This document shows, in pieces, positions 12,401 through 22,917 of a stretch of 64,000 nucleotides of DNA. The first letter of the stretch is position 1. Every line of letters starts with the position of its first letter. The position numbers and the translations under genes were made by a program. The stretch comes from Saxidomus purpurata (lineage: Eukaryota; Mollusca; Bivalvia; Venerida; Veneridae): positions 54,638,160 through 54,702,159 of the forward strand of contig JAFMSR010000002.1 of assembly GCA_022818135.1 (NCBI GenBank). Reading direction: 5' to 3'. Under the pieces are notes generated by a model, which saw only the letters and a list, made by a program, of their open reading frames with translations, searched no databases and was not told the DNA's origin.

Positions 12401-15400
12401 GTGATCTCGGTTTGACGGTACCGCTACACAATATGATATACTGGAATTTCAAAAGCATTTGCAAAACTTTGTATTCGGTAGCTTGTAATTTCACAAAACC
12501 AAAATAGCAAAATCCAGATGTACATTACAGGAATTTATACTGGAACATTTCGATTTCATGGTTCATTCTAAAATGTGTTAATGTCAGACACTTCAAACAG
12601 CATTGTTGTTTCATCAAATCGCTTAAAGCTTCTGCTTTACTGTAAAAACCATAAGCTACATCGTACAATGGTTTGCAAGAAACATCAATGCAGCTAATGT
12701 ACTTTGGAAGTTTTCAGGCTTTGTCCTGTAAAGACAATTGCCGATCCAAGAATAAAAGTAATTTCGAGTTAATCAAATCGTTTTGTGTTCAAGACTTGCA
12801 TGATATTGTGTTAAGACAGAAACAAATCGTGTGTACGTAGAAGTTTGAAAAACTATACAAGTTTTAAAAGAGTATAAATCATGAATTACAACATTATCTT
12901 GTGCGTACATAGTTAGACGTGCATACCAGTTTGAAACCCATAAAACGTTTATTACATCATTGTAAACTTGAAACAAGAAATCACAAGAAACTATAAAGCG
13001 CCACTAAGCGATGCAATAAAACATGGAGCGTCTTCAGCATCCCGTGCTTCAAGATAAGGTAGAAGTTATAAATAGCCTGGATTTAAAGGTATTCCAACTA
13101 TAGGTCGTTTAGGTTCCATCACATGTTCATGTGTTATGAATGCAACAAATACCAGAAGTGCATCGCCAGTAAAAGAAAATGTGCCTCCCAAAAATACAAT
13201 TTGCATGCTTCTTTTTTGTACCCGGTTTAATTGATACGTTTAAAGATCAATTTCGAACCAAATAACGTGTGTTGGTGGTTGGAAAGTAGACAGAAGAAAA
13301 GTAGAAATTTTAAAAAGATATTCGAAAACACAATTAAAACGAAGCTAGTTTTTAAGTATTTGTTTTTTTTAAAATAGTGCGTTTGCAAGTATTTTTGTTT
13401 AAGTAAGTTTACGGCAAAAATCAAGTTTTTTTGCGAAGCATGAAAGCAAGTTATCCTTTCTTTGAAGTCTTTAATAAGATAATCCATTAAAGCCACATAA
13501 TCAGGTAAATCCTTTAATACGAAAATAATTTAAAAATTTAAATTTATTCAAGAGATCCTAAAGACCTGCTCCGGGAATTCAAATAAAATCCAAGCAAAAA
13601 AAATAAAAGTATCCGTGTAAATATTATTTCATTAAACTAAAGAATCGCTTTCCTGTATACCTCAACAACATCTGAAAGCACTAGTAAACATTTTGGCATA
13701 TATTGATATGTGCCATCAAACTACAATAAAATGTTGATGCAATGTTCAAGTGGAATGAATATGAAGCCACTTGTGAAGATATTAACGTTTCGCACGCAGT
13801 TTACACTATAGATTCATACATGTGAAAATTACGAGTTCTTGATTATTTAAAGTTACTTATATTCTGGACTTCAGTACATGTTTTACGTGACCTGTGGGTA
13901 ATGATAATGAAAGGCTAGAGATAGATAACAATTACACTCACGAATAATTAAGCATTGCATACTTCTGGTATTATATGAGAACAGATACGATCAGTGAATT
14001 ACGTACCTAGGAAAAGAGCTTATCAGTAGATAAATCTTACAATGCTCTGATATAAGAAATGCAGTAGCAGCCATACACAAACACACACACACACACATTG
14101 TATTATTTGTATACAAGAAGATATATCAATTGTTTAATAGCACGCTAATTGTCTACCTTGATACCATGTGATAATTAGTTTTAGTTATTGCATGTATGCT
14201 CCCATCCAACTTTCATTAGATACTCGGATTTGTTATTCCTGTTTTCGTGTAGTGCCAAAAAGTGTTCAATTCTACAACTGTTACATTGGTACATACTTTA
14301 TCTTCCATGGATTGAAACAACTGTTGATCCTATAAAGATATGGCGTCACTTTTCGCTTGTACCTTCAGCAGTATTTATTTTCTGCTATAGTAGCAACGAT
14401 GGCAGCGCAGACGTTAGAATCATGACATTGTCTATACCCATAGCCCTTGCCGCGTATGTTAACTGTTCCTTTACCTATTCCTAACATTTTTTAAACTCTA
14501 CATCACATGAAATTACATCATAAATAGCAGTGTTTTTGTTTACATTCTATTTGGCCGTGTCGGTCATAATAAAAATTGATTTTAGTGGGTGATTTTCATC
14601 AAAAAGTAAAAGTTTTGGAAGGGGTTTATGATACTTCTTCTTGGTGTATTTACTATGTAACAATTTGTTTTGAAGTTAAGATTAACTCATAAAGCGCAGG
14701 ACCATATATGTTAAGACTGAATGAGTCGATGAACGTGTTTTATGTCTGTCTTTGAATAAGAATAAGCCAATATCTACTATCTATAAGGATATCGTTAGAA
14801 ATATAAACAATAGAGCATGCATTAAAGTTATCGAAGAAAATTCTAAAAGCCGAAAATGTAAAAAGTCTAATCTGACAACACTTAATAATGGTACATGTAT
14901 ACCTTGTCCATAATGACCGAGAAATGTACGTATATGAGGAAATATGTTTTCAAATTAGCGTCTCCCTCAGTAACATAAAAGCAAACATTTATTCCATCTT
15001 CTGAGAAAGTTATGTAACGCAACATATACGCTGTGTACGTTGTTGAATGGTGATCTTTTAGTTTTACTGTGTAATAAAAATCTCTGGAGCGTTTCAGGAC
15101 GAGAAGGAATCATTTGTACATTTCTTAGAAACTTTTCTTATCTCTTAATTGAAAAAAGCACGTCAATTAACGTCTGGGCCTATCATTGAGAGATGAAGAA
15201 GATCTTAACTATTTCAGGTGGAAAATGATCAGCCAGCTAAAAATAGTTTTGCCTTAATGAATCACGATTTGAAATTCAAGATTTACTACCTCGAAATTCC
15301 AATGAAATCGTCAGGTATACAATCGTTTACTTTGATCTTGCACACTATCCAGAGAAAGTAGCAAGTGCTATATTATAAGGTTATAAATTGCCGTCGGGCC

Positions 15401-18400
15401 TGAACTGCATCCGGTAAGCAGTGTAAAAATATCATATATTCATAATGATAGCACATTTTCAAGTTCACAATACAATGATAAATCATTTGTTTAATTTTAA
15501 GGAGAATTCCAATTAACGTAGGTCCATACAGAAGCTCAACTATACTTCTCATAAATATTCCAATATTTTACTTTCGGTTCTTAGTTTAAAAAAAAGCGGT
15601 GCTTATGATTTGGAATTTCCATATTCAAGCTCTAACCAAGTGGTGCCCATAACAAAAAAGCACTTACTGTTATAAAATATCTTACCTGACTACAATTCAT
15701 TAAAGGATTTAAACATTGTTTTGTTTCCTCGAGGGAATCGTATCAAAGATACCTGTAAACCTTTTTATTATCCACGACTTTTATGAATGCAAGAAGGGTA
15801 TAATCTTCTATCAAAGCAAATAGATGAAAGCATGAAATTAAATTGATTTGAAAAGATACAAAAATTTCCGCAAGCAAGAAATAATCTATGAAATGCAAAC
15901 TTTTGCAAAAGAAAACTTTTGCTACAAGGGTTACCCTTAGCTGTACACATGAATAAGCCATTTTAATAAGCAACGCTTTTATTTAGTTTGTAAGTTAAGT
16001 AAATGTACATATCAAACATTCACAAATAAACAGGTACATAGAAATACAGGATTTCGGAAGAAATACTCATTCATAACTTTTTTTCTTATGTGAACAAACC
16101 GTATTTGAAAAATGATATGTGAAAATTTGAACTTGCTATTTTCAGATGAAACAAAGTCACAAGATGTTGAATACACACATTTGAGGCGTAAGTTTTAACT
16201 CTATGTCGACCCTTACAATAATTTGACATCAAAATCTGGGCAGTAAATCAATGGGATACCATTGTATATCTATGATGAAAAATTTCTATACCCTTCCCAC
16301 ATACATCGTAGTGGCCAATGTTATTACATTTGTACTGTGGTAATTTAAGATTTAGCACTTTTCTATAAGTATCACTTAAGAAGGAGTACATAATATTTTA
16401 AAATCACTGTTAAGATATGGCAATAGTCATCGAATTGTTAAATTAAAAATATATTTCTGTAAAGGATATACGTTTTGGCATTGCATTTAAAGAGGTTACA
16501 AAAATGCCATTATTAATATATATAAAATTAATTGTTACTGATTTATTTAACTAATGTACCAAGTCACATTCTCTCGCGATACCTGTCATATATATTGTAT
16601 TGTAATGTTACGTATCAGAATCCACATATAACATTTAAATTCAATTAAAGTGTGTTTGTTTCGTATAAGGTGTACATCATTTCTTGCGACACGAACATAT
16701 AAACATATGTTTAATTATAAGCACAATGCGACCCGGACACTGATCTTGATTAAGCAAGAGTGTTTCAAAGAACACATAATGTCGATGATTTAGATCGTTT
16801 ATGGTGCCGGCCGACCCGAGCATTCCTCCTCAGATTATACCACCAAGACCCCGGAACACATCTGTCGCCTATGCCGCCTGCTTGAAAACATGGTGGAGGC
16901 AAAACATTTTTAAAGTCAACAGAAATTCTGAAAATTGCATAAAAATCAACAATTTGCAAATGGCAAAATTAATTTTTTGAAAAAAAATTGCTGAGCTGGC
17001 AGATTGTATGAGAAGGCTCACTAGTGCCTTTTATGATTTAAGTATATGAATATAGAGTTATGGCCCTTTGCACACAGCTGCTAATATCCTATCAAGTTTT
17101 GCCGGACGGCCATTGAAGATGACCAAGACATTACCGAGACATCTTAAAATCATAGAGGGAGTTAATTCATATATCAATTGAGGTAGAGTTCTGATTCTTT
17201 GAATCAAAGTTTCAATAATTGGAAAAAACTTTAATAGTGACTGAGATATTTGGCGGGAAAATATGCAATAAGGACTAAATATACTATTGTTGTGAGAGTA
17301 ATGTGTCTTCTCTTTACTGCTAACAATCAGTGTTTTAATCCTAAAGTAAATTCTTGTGATACACTGTTATGGCCAGTGCATGATTCTATAGTGTCAGATA
17401 AACGACTGGAAGTGGTCTAAGAGTTTTGCCATACTCCAAAAGTAGGTGGCATTCAGATCAAACAAATAACATGAAGCTATATATATGATTCAAAAGTAAC
17501 AACGTAAACTGATATGATTTTCTGAGTCGATTTACGGCTTTGAACGAAAGGGAATGGAATATATCCTGGCATTTCATCATCATCTCTAGATAACGGTTAT
17601 CACAAAGGCAAATAAAGAGTAACTGACAATCAACACTTAGTTCTAGAATAAATTGCTTATCTTAATCTGAGAATTTTTGCCTCCAGTCTCATTTTTTCTG
17701 TTATCTAATCATCAGTCAACATTTTTCTAAATAGAAGTGTGATGGAATGTCGTAGGTTTACGCTGAATTCAAGAATAACAGGTGAATGATTTTATTACCC
17801 TGAAATATTTGAACATTCTCCCATAAAACCATAAAAATGTACAGGTGTAAAAATGTTTCTGCTATAGGTGCAAAATTATCAGAAGGATCATGTGGTATAA
17901 ACATTTGTATCTTGACCATTTTATCTAGTGGTTTTGGTATATTGTTACATAATTTAAACAGATCGTAAACTAAGCCAAATTTGAAACTGAGTTCATTTGT
18001 TGGACACCCAGGGGGTCATTTCTATTTATATGGAACGCCTTTACTGTCTTATTATGTTGTATTGTATTATACGCAGTACATTTCCACGTATACGAGGTAC
18101 ATATTTCATTTGACATGGTACATGCACATTTAGATTGGGTAACATTTTAGTGATATGCGGTGCATTTTCTTTTATATATGGTGGTTAACCATTATATGTT
18201 GTACAAACGATGTTATATGCAGTACAAACAGCATTATATGCAGTCAGTTTTTCGATACATGAGGTGGTATTTTGATTATAGCAGTAGTTGTACCTTTATA
18301 CGTTGTATGCTGATTAATAGGTGTGGTAGATGTTTAAATGTATGAAGGCATTCGTTTCATTGTATACGTGGTGAATTATTACGTATACTAAGATAATAAA

Positions 18401-21400
18401 TCAATATGTGTGGTGCATATGTCAATATACATGGTGTTAACAACTTTGTATGTAGTAAATACTTTTTAATTATGTTTGTTGCAAATAACTATATAAGCTG
18501 TACATTCGGCATTATATGCATTATGATGATGGTACTTGAAGACAGTCTCTAAAATACTCTAGGCGGAAATTACCGAGCGGTCTAAGAAAAACTGGCTATG
18601 ACACCGTACAGTTAACATCGAGTAGCGCTTGCATGTACCTCAAAAGATAGTGAAGATATTGAGCATAAACCGATTTTCTATCTTCAGTAATGATGACCTT
18701 GACCTTGTACAGACCGGCACAAAAAGCAATCGTAAAGCGAGCTCTTCAAATGTTCTTACTAAACATGAAGTAGTTACTGAGATATGGACTTAAACGTATG
18801 TCTAAGTCGAAAATAAAGAGCCATAATTTGCATTATTTATATAGTTATATAGTTGATAAAGTTATCTAAACTTGATTGATTTTGGCGCAAAAATAAAAGT
18901 TCTTCAAACTGTATGAAAATCATATTTTAGAAGAATAGTCATATAAAAAGGTTCAAGTTCAAATTCCGTAAGTATATCTGTAGATTTGAAATAATACGCT
19001 TCCAAATTGGAAAGCATTTCACGCTTTTGAAATTCCAATATAAACATATACATTTTGTACATGCAGAGTAAAGGTGCCGTACAACCAACATATTCAATCG
19101 ATTTTTGCAAATTCCTACCTAGATTTTTTACTTGTGTTCATTCTAGCCTTTAGTTTTATGTTCTATATACTAGTATATCATTGTTGAAAATTTAATGTTC
19201 TCAACGACAACTGTGAGCGAGCAGCTTTTGTAGTTGCATGCAAAACTTTAACGAGAATTTCTTAGTCGAAAAAGAGGGCCATACTTTGCATTATATACAA
19301 GATATACTTGATTATTTAAGTTTCAAGCAATATACCAAGTATTTAATGAGATATGGACTCGGTAGTGCTATACATTACGCACGTCTATGGTTGATGACGT
19401 GACTGCTATTTATAGTGATATTGATCTGTTTTACTCGGTATTTTCCGGAAAAATAATTACGGAGAATGCCGGAAAGTATGATCATCGTAATGAAAAGCAC
19501 CGCATATAATACTGTATACACCATGTATATAGTAGAATGGACCGAACATGTCATTTGTACTGCATATAATGTTGTTTGTATTGCATATGACGTTGTTTGC
19601 ACACCATATAATGGTTATTCTACTGTATCTTCAAGTGTTTGCAATGCAAATTATTAAATAACCACCATATGTAACGGAAAAAGCACTATATATCATGAAG
19701 AATGTACCATGTCAAATGAAATATGTACCTTGTATACATGAAAATGGACTGCGTATAATACAATACAACATCATAAGACAGTAAAGGCGTTCCATATATT
19801 TACATATTTATGACAAGATGATCCTAAAAGAAAAGATTAACACATACAGAACTCTTTCTTGCAAATTAATAGAAGTAAAATAAACAAGAGCATTACTGAC
19901 ATCACCAATACCCCCCCCACCATCCCCACAGTAAGCTTTTTGTGTTTTCCAACGTCTTAATTCAACGTAAAATCAATGAACCAGAAAATGCTGATAATAC
20001 CTGCACCATACTTTGTGAAGGTGCTTATACACAAATACTGTACATATAATGAAAGGTCAATAATTCAGAGTAAATATCAATTAACAAGAACTGGCTTGAA
20101 ATATGCACATCTCTTGTTAGGAAAATAAATATTTGCTGAATTCAGCCTGTGTTGGCTAAGAAATTGTCCGGAGATAAAATTATATGAAAAAGTAATCAAA
20201 GGGCAACAACTGAAAATCATTGAACTTGAAAATGCGGAAAATATGCGCATATCCTCTTGATATTGAAGCAGTCTATGAAGTTTCACTGAACAGTGGTTCC
20301 TGACAAAAGTCCAGGTCAAGAAAGTGTGACGGACGCACGAACACATGCACGAACGGACGGAAGGAGACCATTACAATATCCCCCCCTCCCCGGCGGGGAA
20401 TAAAAAGAAAACGACATGACAATGACAAGTGAAGAAGCATTTATTTTTTCAAAGTTAGAAGGAACTTTGTCAAACTCGGACCTAGCCCTTAACCCCATGT
20501 TAACCCTAAAGAAACATTGAGAAAGTTCTGAGACAAAAAGATTTGAGTAAGTACATTAAATTGATGACATAAATTTGGTTGGACAAATGATTAAATTACT
20601 ATGGCTTATCTGCATGAAAAGGAACAAGGGATAATATTAACTATTCTGGGTTTATACTATAGGTACATATAAAGTCTTACTTTAGTTCTTTACGTTTACC
20701 ACTTAACTATTAAGTTATACAAAATTAATAAGAAAATTAAGATGAAAGCGACGAAGTTTTTGTGGCTCCCAGTCCCATCTGAAATCTTATGTTTCACAAT
20801 ACATTGTACATATATGATTCGAAAAAAAGTTTCAGAGATATCAAAACATCTTAATGATCACTGCCATCATCATCAGCATTATCGGCATTATAAGCAACAG
20901 CAACAACAACATCATCATCGTCGCTGTTAATATCAATGCTATCAAAATAGATCTGTCTTTAATCCCTTTGTTTAACTTTCTAACAGAATAGGTTTAGAAA
21001 CTTTATTCTGTGGAGGCCGGTATTTCTATAGTTTTATACATGCTATGTATATGAAACAAAATTCAAGATAGCAGACACGTGTCAAAGTATATGTTTTATT
21101 ATTGTTATTGCTTTCATGAAAAGGCATTATTCATGTTAGTTATGATGGCATACTTAGAATGATTAACACCAGTTATTTCTACAAACAACGCCCGTCTTTA
21201 TGCACTAAAGATGGCTGGTACATGATACAGCACATCTGTAAATCAAATAAACAATCATACATTATTTGAAATTATCATCTGAGATCCATCATTCTCGCCG
21301 GCACCTGTATACAGTTAGCATCTCATGAGCGTTAGTTCCGTTCCGAAATCTATTACACCAAATACCTGATTTATCTGTACATGTATATGTAATGTCCGCA

Positions 21401-22917
21401 GGCAAAACCTTAAAACCTGCATCTAAGTGCTTTTCTAGATCACATTGCTTTATACATATGTATTACTTAGTGTCAGGTACTATTTAATAAAGGGTTATTC
21501 ACCAAAGTCAAAACAGTCTCTCTTTAGAGTTGTATTAACTTAAAGGGGCACTCCCTGTATCCAGCAGATTATATTTTCGAAACATAGTTTATGTGTTAAA
21601 TGAACGTAAAATGATAAATAAATACAAGTTCAAAGAAGAACCTAAGGCGGAAACTGCCTCATTTTACCACAATCAATAATAATAGAGGCTTTCTGTAATA
21701 TATCCACCCATTAATCGTACAACAACTCTCAATAGAGTATTGAATGGTTAACGGTACAGCAATATATTTAAAACCGCTGATTTTATCGATAATGACGGGG
21801 AATGCATAGCTGAAAGATTTAGGTTAAGTTATAATACTATCAAAGATTCTTATATTTGTTTCGGAGGTTATTTAGTTTGACATCAGTTATAGGCTATGTC
21901 CCTTCAACCTATCTGAGCTGTCAGTAAGTTTCAAATGGTAATCCTTAATATACCACTACCATAAAAAGCTATAATACTATACAAAATGACCAGAAATATT
22001 ACGGTCAAGAATTTTCACAAGAATTATTTTAATGATACTAAACTATTGGTGAATTAAGTTAATTAGCGATGGTCAAACTGAAGGGTATTATCACTTTAAA
22101 AACAAAACCTGCTCGATCCCCAGATCAGCAATATCAACTGTGCCGAAGACCAGAACAATATAACAAAACAAAACCTTCAAAAGACATAAAAAAGTCAGCT
22201 AGTCGAATCCGAGATCCAGTATACAAGTTTAATGATTGGCTATAGGTGAAATCTCCAACGAGCGTTAATTAGACCCAGACGAACAGCGTGTTAACCAAAT
22301 AATCGAGACTTTTCCCCCGTGTTTCATATTACAAAAATAAATAGCACGAGTGAATGGCACAATCTAACAGATTCTATTATTAGATAGATAAATATATATG
22401 AAATACCTGCCCATGCCTTGTCTACGACTGTTATCACGGCTTAACATCAAGAACACGACAAAACTATTCATAGCACATTTAAATTCCTGAATCCGTGCCC
22501 GAAAAAAAAATCAAATCGAAACCCAAGAGTTAAAGTACACCTACCGGCTCGAGAATTGTTATCCAGATTCGAAAAACGAGACACCTTGACACCAACCCTA
22601 CGCAAAGCTCTCACGAGCATAGAAAGCTATATTATACACGGAAGTAATGTGAATAACAGAGGCAGAGTCTAAGAAGTTTACATTTAGTGCAATTACAACC
22701 GACAAGTGAACATCAATGCTGCGCTCGCTTCCATTGATGTAAGCCTAGTGACTATATATGGCAGGAGTTTCCCGTTATCTCATCAACCGGGTGAAATAAA
22801 AACTATACTCACACGCTGAACCGTCAGTGGCTGGTTTAAATCCTTTCCTCCTTGCAACCTGAACCCCCATGCGGTCTGCATGGAGTCCCGGGCGAGTCGC
22901 ACCTGCACAAGGGACAT
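377..22917 (-). CDS. Zasp-like: PDZ-LIM (Zasp/LDB3/PDLIM-like) gene, 5' part, six exons
   Basis: Spliced minus-strand gene, incomplete at its 3' end. Joining 22813-22917, 5182-5330, 4442-4532, 3895-4279, 3029-3112 and 377-466 gives 904 coding bases (about 301 residues) with no stop and matching phases at every junction. Residues about 1-85 form a PDZ domain. The carboxylate-binding loop reads WGFRLQGG, as in Drosophila Zasp and vertebrate LDB3/PDLIM proteins, and the second half contains GDVIVAINGRDTSNLSHKQA. The rest is a Pro/Gln/Gly-rich linker. Family members anchor alpha-actinin at Z-discs or stress fibres through PDZ and carry one to four LIM domains at the C terminus; no LIM is visible here, so those exons should lie left of position 1. 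I see no clear ZM motif. Which subfamily it belongs to (Zasp, Enigma, ALP) cannot be decided from the PDZ part alone. Confidence 0.85.
467..3028 (-). other. intron 5 of the Zasp-like gene
   Basis: An AT-rich intron holding one inverted-repeat element (587-1354). Nothing else recognisable; an optional exon cannot be excluded. Confidence 0.55.
587..1354. mobile_element. MITE-like element with 32-bp terminal inverted repeats
   Basis: The left end 587-618 and right end 1323-1354 are inverted copies of each other with two mismatches in 32 bases (core GTAACACCGGATACA). The inside has no coding capacity. The right subterminal part (1228-1326) repeats a short GAGCTGTATTCG motif in alternating orientation, and one copy sits near the left end at 661-672. 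Both flanks show ACAGT, but one base out of register, so the target duplication is uncertain. Superfamily unknown. Confidence 0.7.
3029..3112 (-). CDS. Zasp-like coding exon 5 (charged cassette)
   Basis: The acceptor is cttcgatttaaag|AG at 3112 and the donor CCGA|gtaagtac, a strong consensus, at 3029. The 84 bases are phase 1 to phase 1 and continue exon 4 in frame as EERGVEEEEYGAVNERRRHF then MKGAPQQP. The length is a multiple of three, so the exon can be skipped without a frame change. The polypyrimidine tract of the acceptor is modest. Confidence 0.68.
3113..3894 (-). other. intron 4 of the Zasp-like gene
   Basis: 782 bases between exons 4 and 5. No repeat or further exon seen. Confidence 0.5.
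3895..4279 (-). CDS. Zasp-like coding exon 4 (Gly/Pro/Gln-rich linker)
   Basis: The acceptor is gtttgctttcag|ATT at 4279 and the donor TCAGCAG|gtaccg at 3895; 385 bases, phase 0 to phase 1. The sequence begins ITIPIQRKQGPQSPTRTIPI, has a basic Pro/Lys stretch, then FMPKKITLNKYGGGGPDFGS and a Gln/Tyr/Pro-rich disordered segment. The repeated QSPTR motif in exons 3 and 4 suggests an internal duplication. The donor (gtaccg) is weak, so an alternative 3' boundary is possible. Confidence 0.78.
4442..4532 (-). CDS. Zasp-like coding exon 3 (linker)
   Basis: The acceptor is tttaccacag|A at 4532 and the donor CCACAG|gtacat at 4442; 91 bases, phase 2 to phase 0. It encodes PLGNITIKPLTPVQDTRAPS and then LPQSPTRAPQ, a Pro/Ser/Thr-rich linker directly after the PDZ domain. 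The frame fits both neighbours exactly. Confidence 0.8.
4533..5181 (-). other. intron 2 of the Zasp-like gene
   Basis: 649 bases between exons 2 and 3, AT-rich, with nothing recognisable. Confidence 0.5.
5182..5330 (-). CDS. Zasp-like coding exon 2 (second half of PDZ)
   Basis: The acceptor is ttccaaacag|GTG at 5330 and the donor CAAAG|gttaac at 5182. The 149 bases continue exon 1 in frame and encode VFANTPSERELHRGDVIVAI then NGRDTSNLSHKQAQDAISGG and the end of the PDZ fold (QIEFLVQ). The final two bases (AG) are completed by exon 3 to an Arg codon. Reading past the donor gives a short meaningless tail, which supports the splice site. Confidence 0.88.
5480..5667 (-). repeat. tRNA-derived SINE (tRNA-Ser-like head)
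   Basis: On the minus strand 5667-5573 resembles a degenerate tRNA with a long variable arm. It has an A-box-like TGGTCGAGTGGTTAGAG, an anticodon-like TTGAAA loop and a B-box-like GGTTTGAGCCCC. The acceptor halves do not pair, so it is not a working tRNA. The tail continues to about 5480. A related tail occurs at 40590-40760. Confidence 0.6.
6723..7733 (+). mobile_element. mariner/Tc1-superfamily transposon, internally deleted
   Basis: Terminal inverted repeats of about 31 bases (CAGGGTGTCTCATAATAT at the left, its near-perfect complement at the right) are flanked by TA on both sides (6721-6722 and 7734-7735). TA duplication is the hallmark of the IS630-Tc1-mariner superfamily. Inside are an N-terminal and a C-terminal piece of transposase with the middle missing, so it is non-autonomous. 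The well-kept ends suggest fairly recent mobility. Confidence 0.9.
6911..7582 (+). pseudogene. transposase remnant of the 6723-7733 element
   Basis: 6911-7198 encodes the helix-turn-helix start (MAPSTEQRTEVVKLYYKSYS, later FEQSGSVFDRRRSNAGRQ), typical of mariner-type N-terminal domains. A second piece from about 7226 reads QDGATPHTSREVLSWLERRF then PPHSPDLSPLDFFLWGYLKD to a TAA at 7580-7582; this is the C-terminal part of the DDE/D catalytic core. The central region with the first catalytic aspartate is absent, and the two pieces are not joined in one frame. The deletion probably happened before or during amplification of a non-autonomous copy. Confidence 0.85.
9925..10168. repeat. fold-back element with about 70-bp arms
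   Basis: 9925-9994 and 10097-10168 are imperfect inverted copies (for example AACAATGTACTAGCAA on the left and its complement on the right), separated by about 100 bases. The arms contain GGTGTGTC/GACACACC-like and AAGGTGTTAA motifs. No coding capacity; MITE-like. Confidence 0.55.
10703..11011 (+). CDS. uncertain 102-codon reading frame inside intron 1, opposite strand
   Basis: An ATG-started frame of 102 residues, with a Gln run near residue 20 and a non-repetitive remainder (ending SPAQLYGLYSRPS). It matches no family I recognise, has no evident partner exons, and lies antisense to the host gene. It is longer than most chance frames nearby, but its size is still compatible with chance in 64 kb. 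Confidence 0.15.
   Translation: MPVCQSWHALHSAETVPRKQQQQKQQLKNISVKSFTQPQSVCVAHKNEFRLYEKQISNKQCSNNSVHKSCSNITPHEDLPMPAWYLHELSPAQLYGLYSRPS
14075..14097. repeat. CA microsatellite
   Basis: A run of about eleven CA/AC dinucleotides with one interruption. Confidence 0.9.
18029..19797. repeat. large fold-back element with 300-bp arms made of a short repeat
   Basis: The left arm 18029-18310 and right arm 19486-19797 are inverted copies over about 300 bases; the outer end TATGGAACGCCTTTACTG is matched exactly. Both arms contain degenerate units of roughly 20-30 bases built on TTATATGCAGTACAAAC. The roughly 1.2-kb centre carries old repeat sequence (AGAGCCATAATTTGCATT-like) and no transposase. Reading frames at 18160-18345 and 19466-19657 are by-products of the repeat. 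Confidence 0.7.
22813..22917 (-). CDS. Zasp-like coding exon 1 (start codon and first half of PDZ)
   Basis: The exon runs from ATG at 22917-22915 to a GT donor after 22813 (CAGCGT|gtgagt). It encodes 35 residues starting MSLVQVRLARDSMQTAWGFR, followed by LQGGKDLNQPLTVQR, which is the first strand, binding loop and second strand of a PDZ domain. I chose this ATG because an in-frame TAG lies 15 bases upstream and the residues after it fit the usual short PDZ N terminus of the family. A possible acceptor (ttatatttgtag) lies just 5' of the ATG, so an upstream non-coding exon is possible. Confidence 0.88.

Larger units (their letters stand above)
5331..22812 (-). other. 17.5-kb intron 1 of the Zasp-like gene, splitting the PDZ domain
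   Basis: The donor gtgagt after 22813 and the acceptor ttccaaacag before 5330 bound this intron. It contains a tRNA-derived SINE (about 5480-5667), a mariner-type transposon (6723-7733), a fold-back element (9925-10168), a CA microsatellite (14075-14097) and a large inverted repeat (18029-19797). The stretches 7740-9920, 10170-14070, 14100-18020 and 19800-22800 hold only AT-rich sequence, degenerate old repeats and short reading frames I do not believe are coding, apart from a weak candidate at 10703-11011. Confidence 0.75.
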
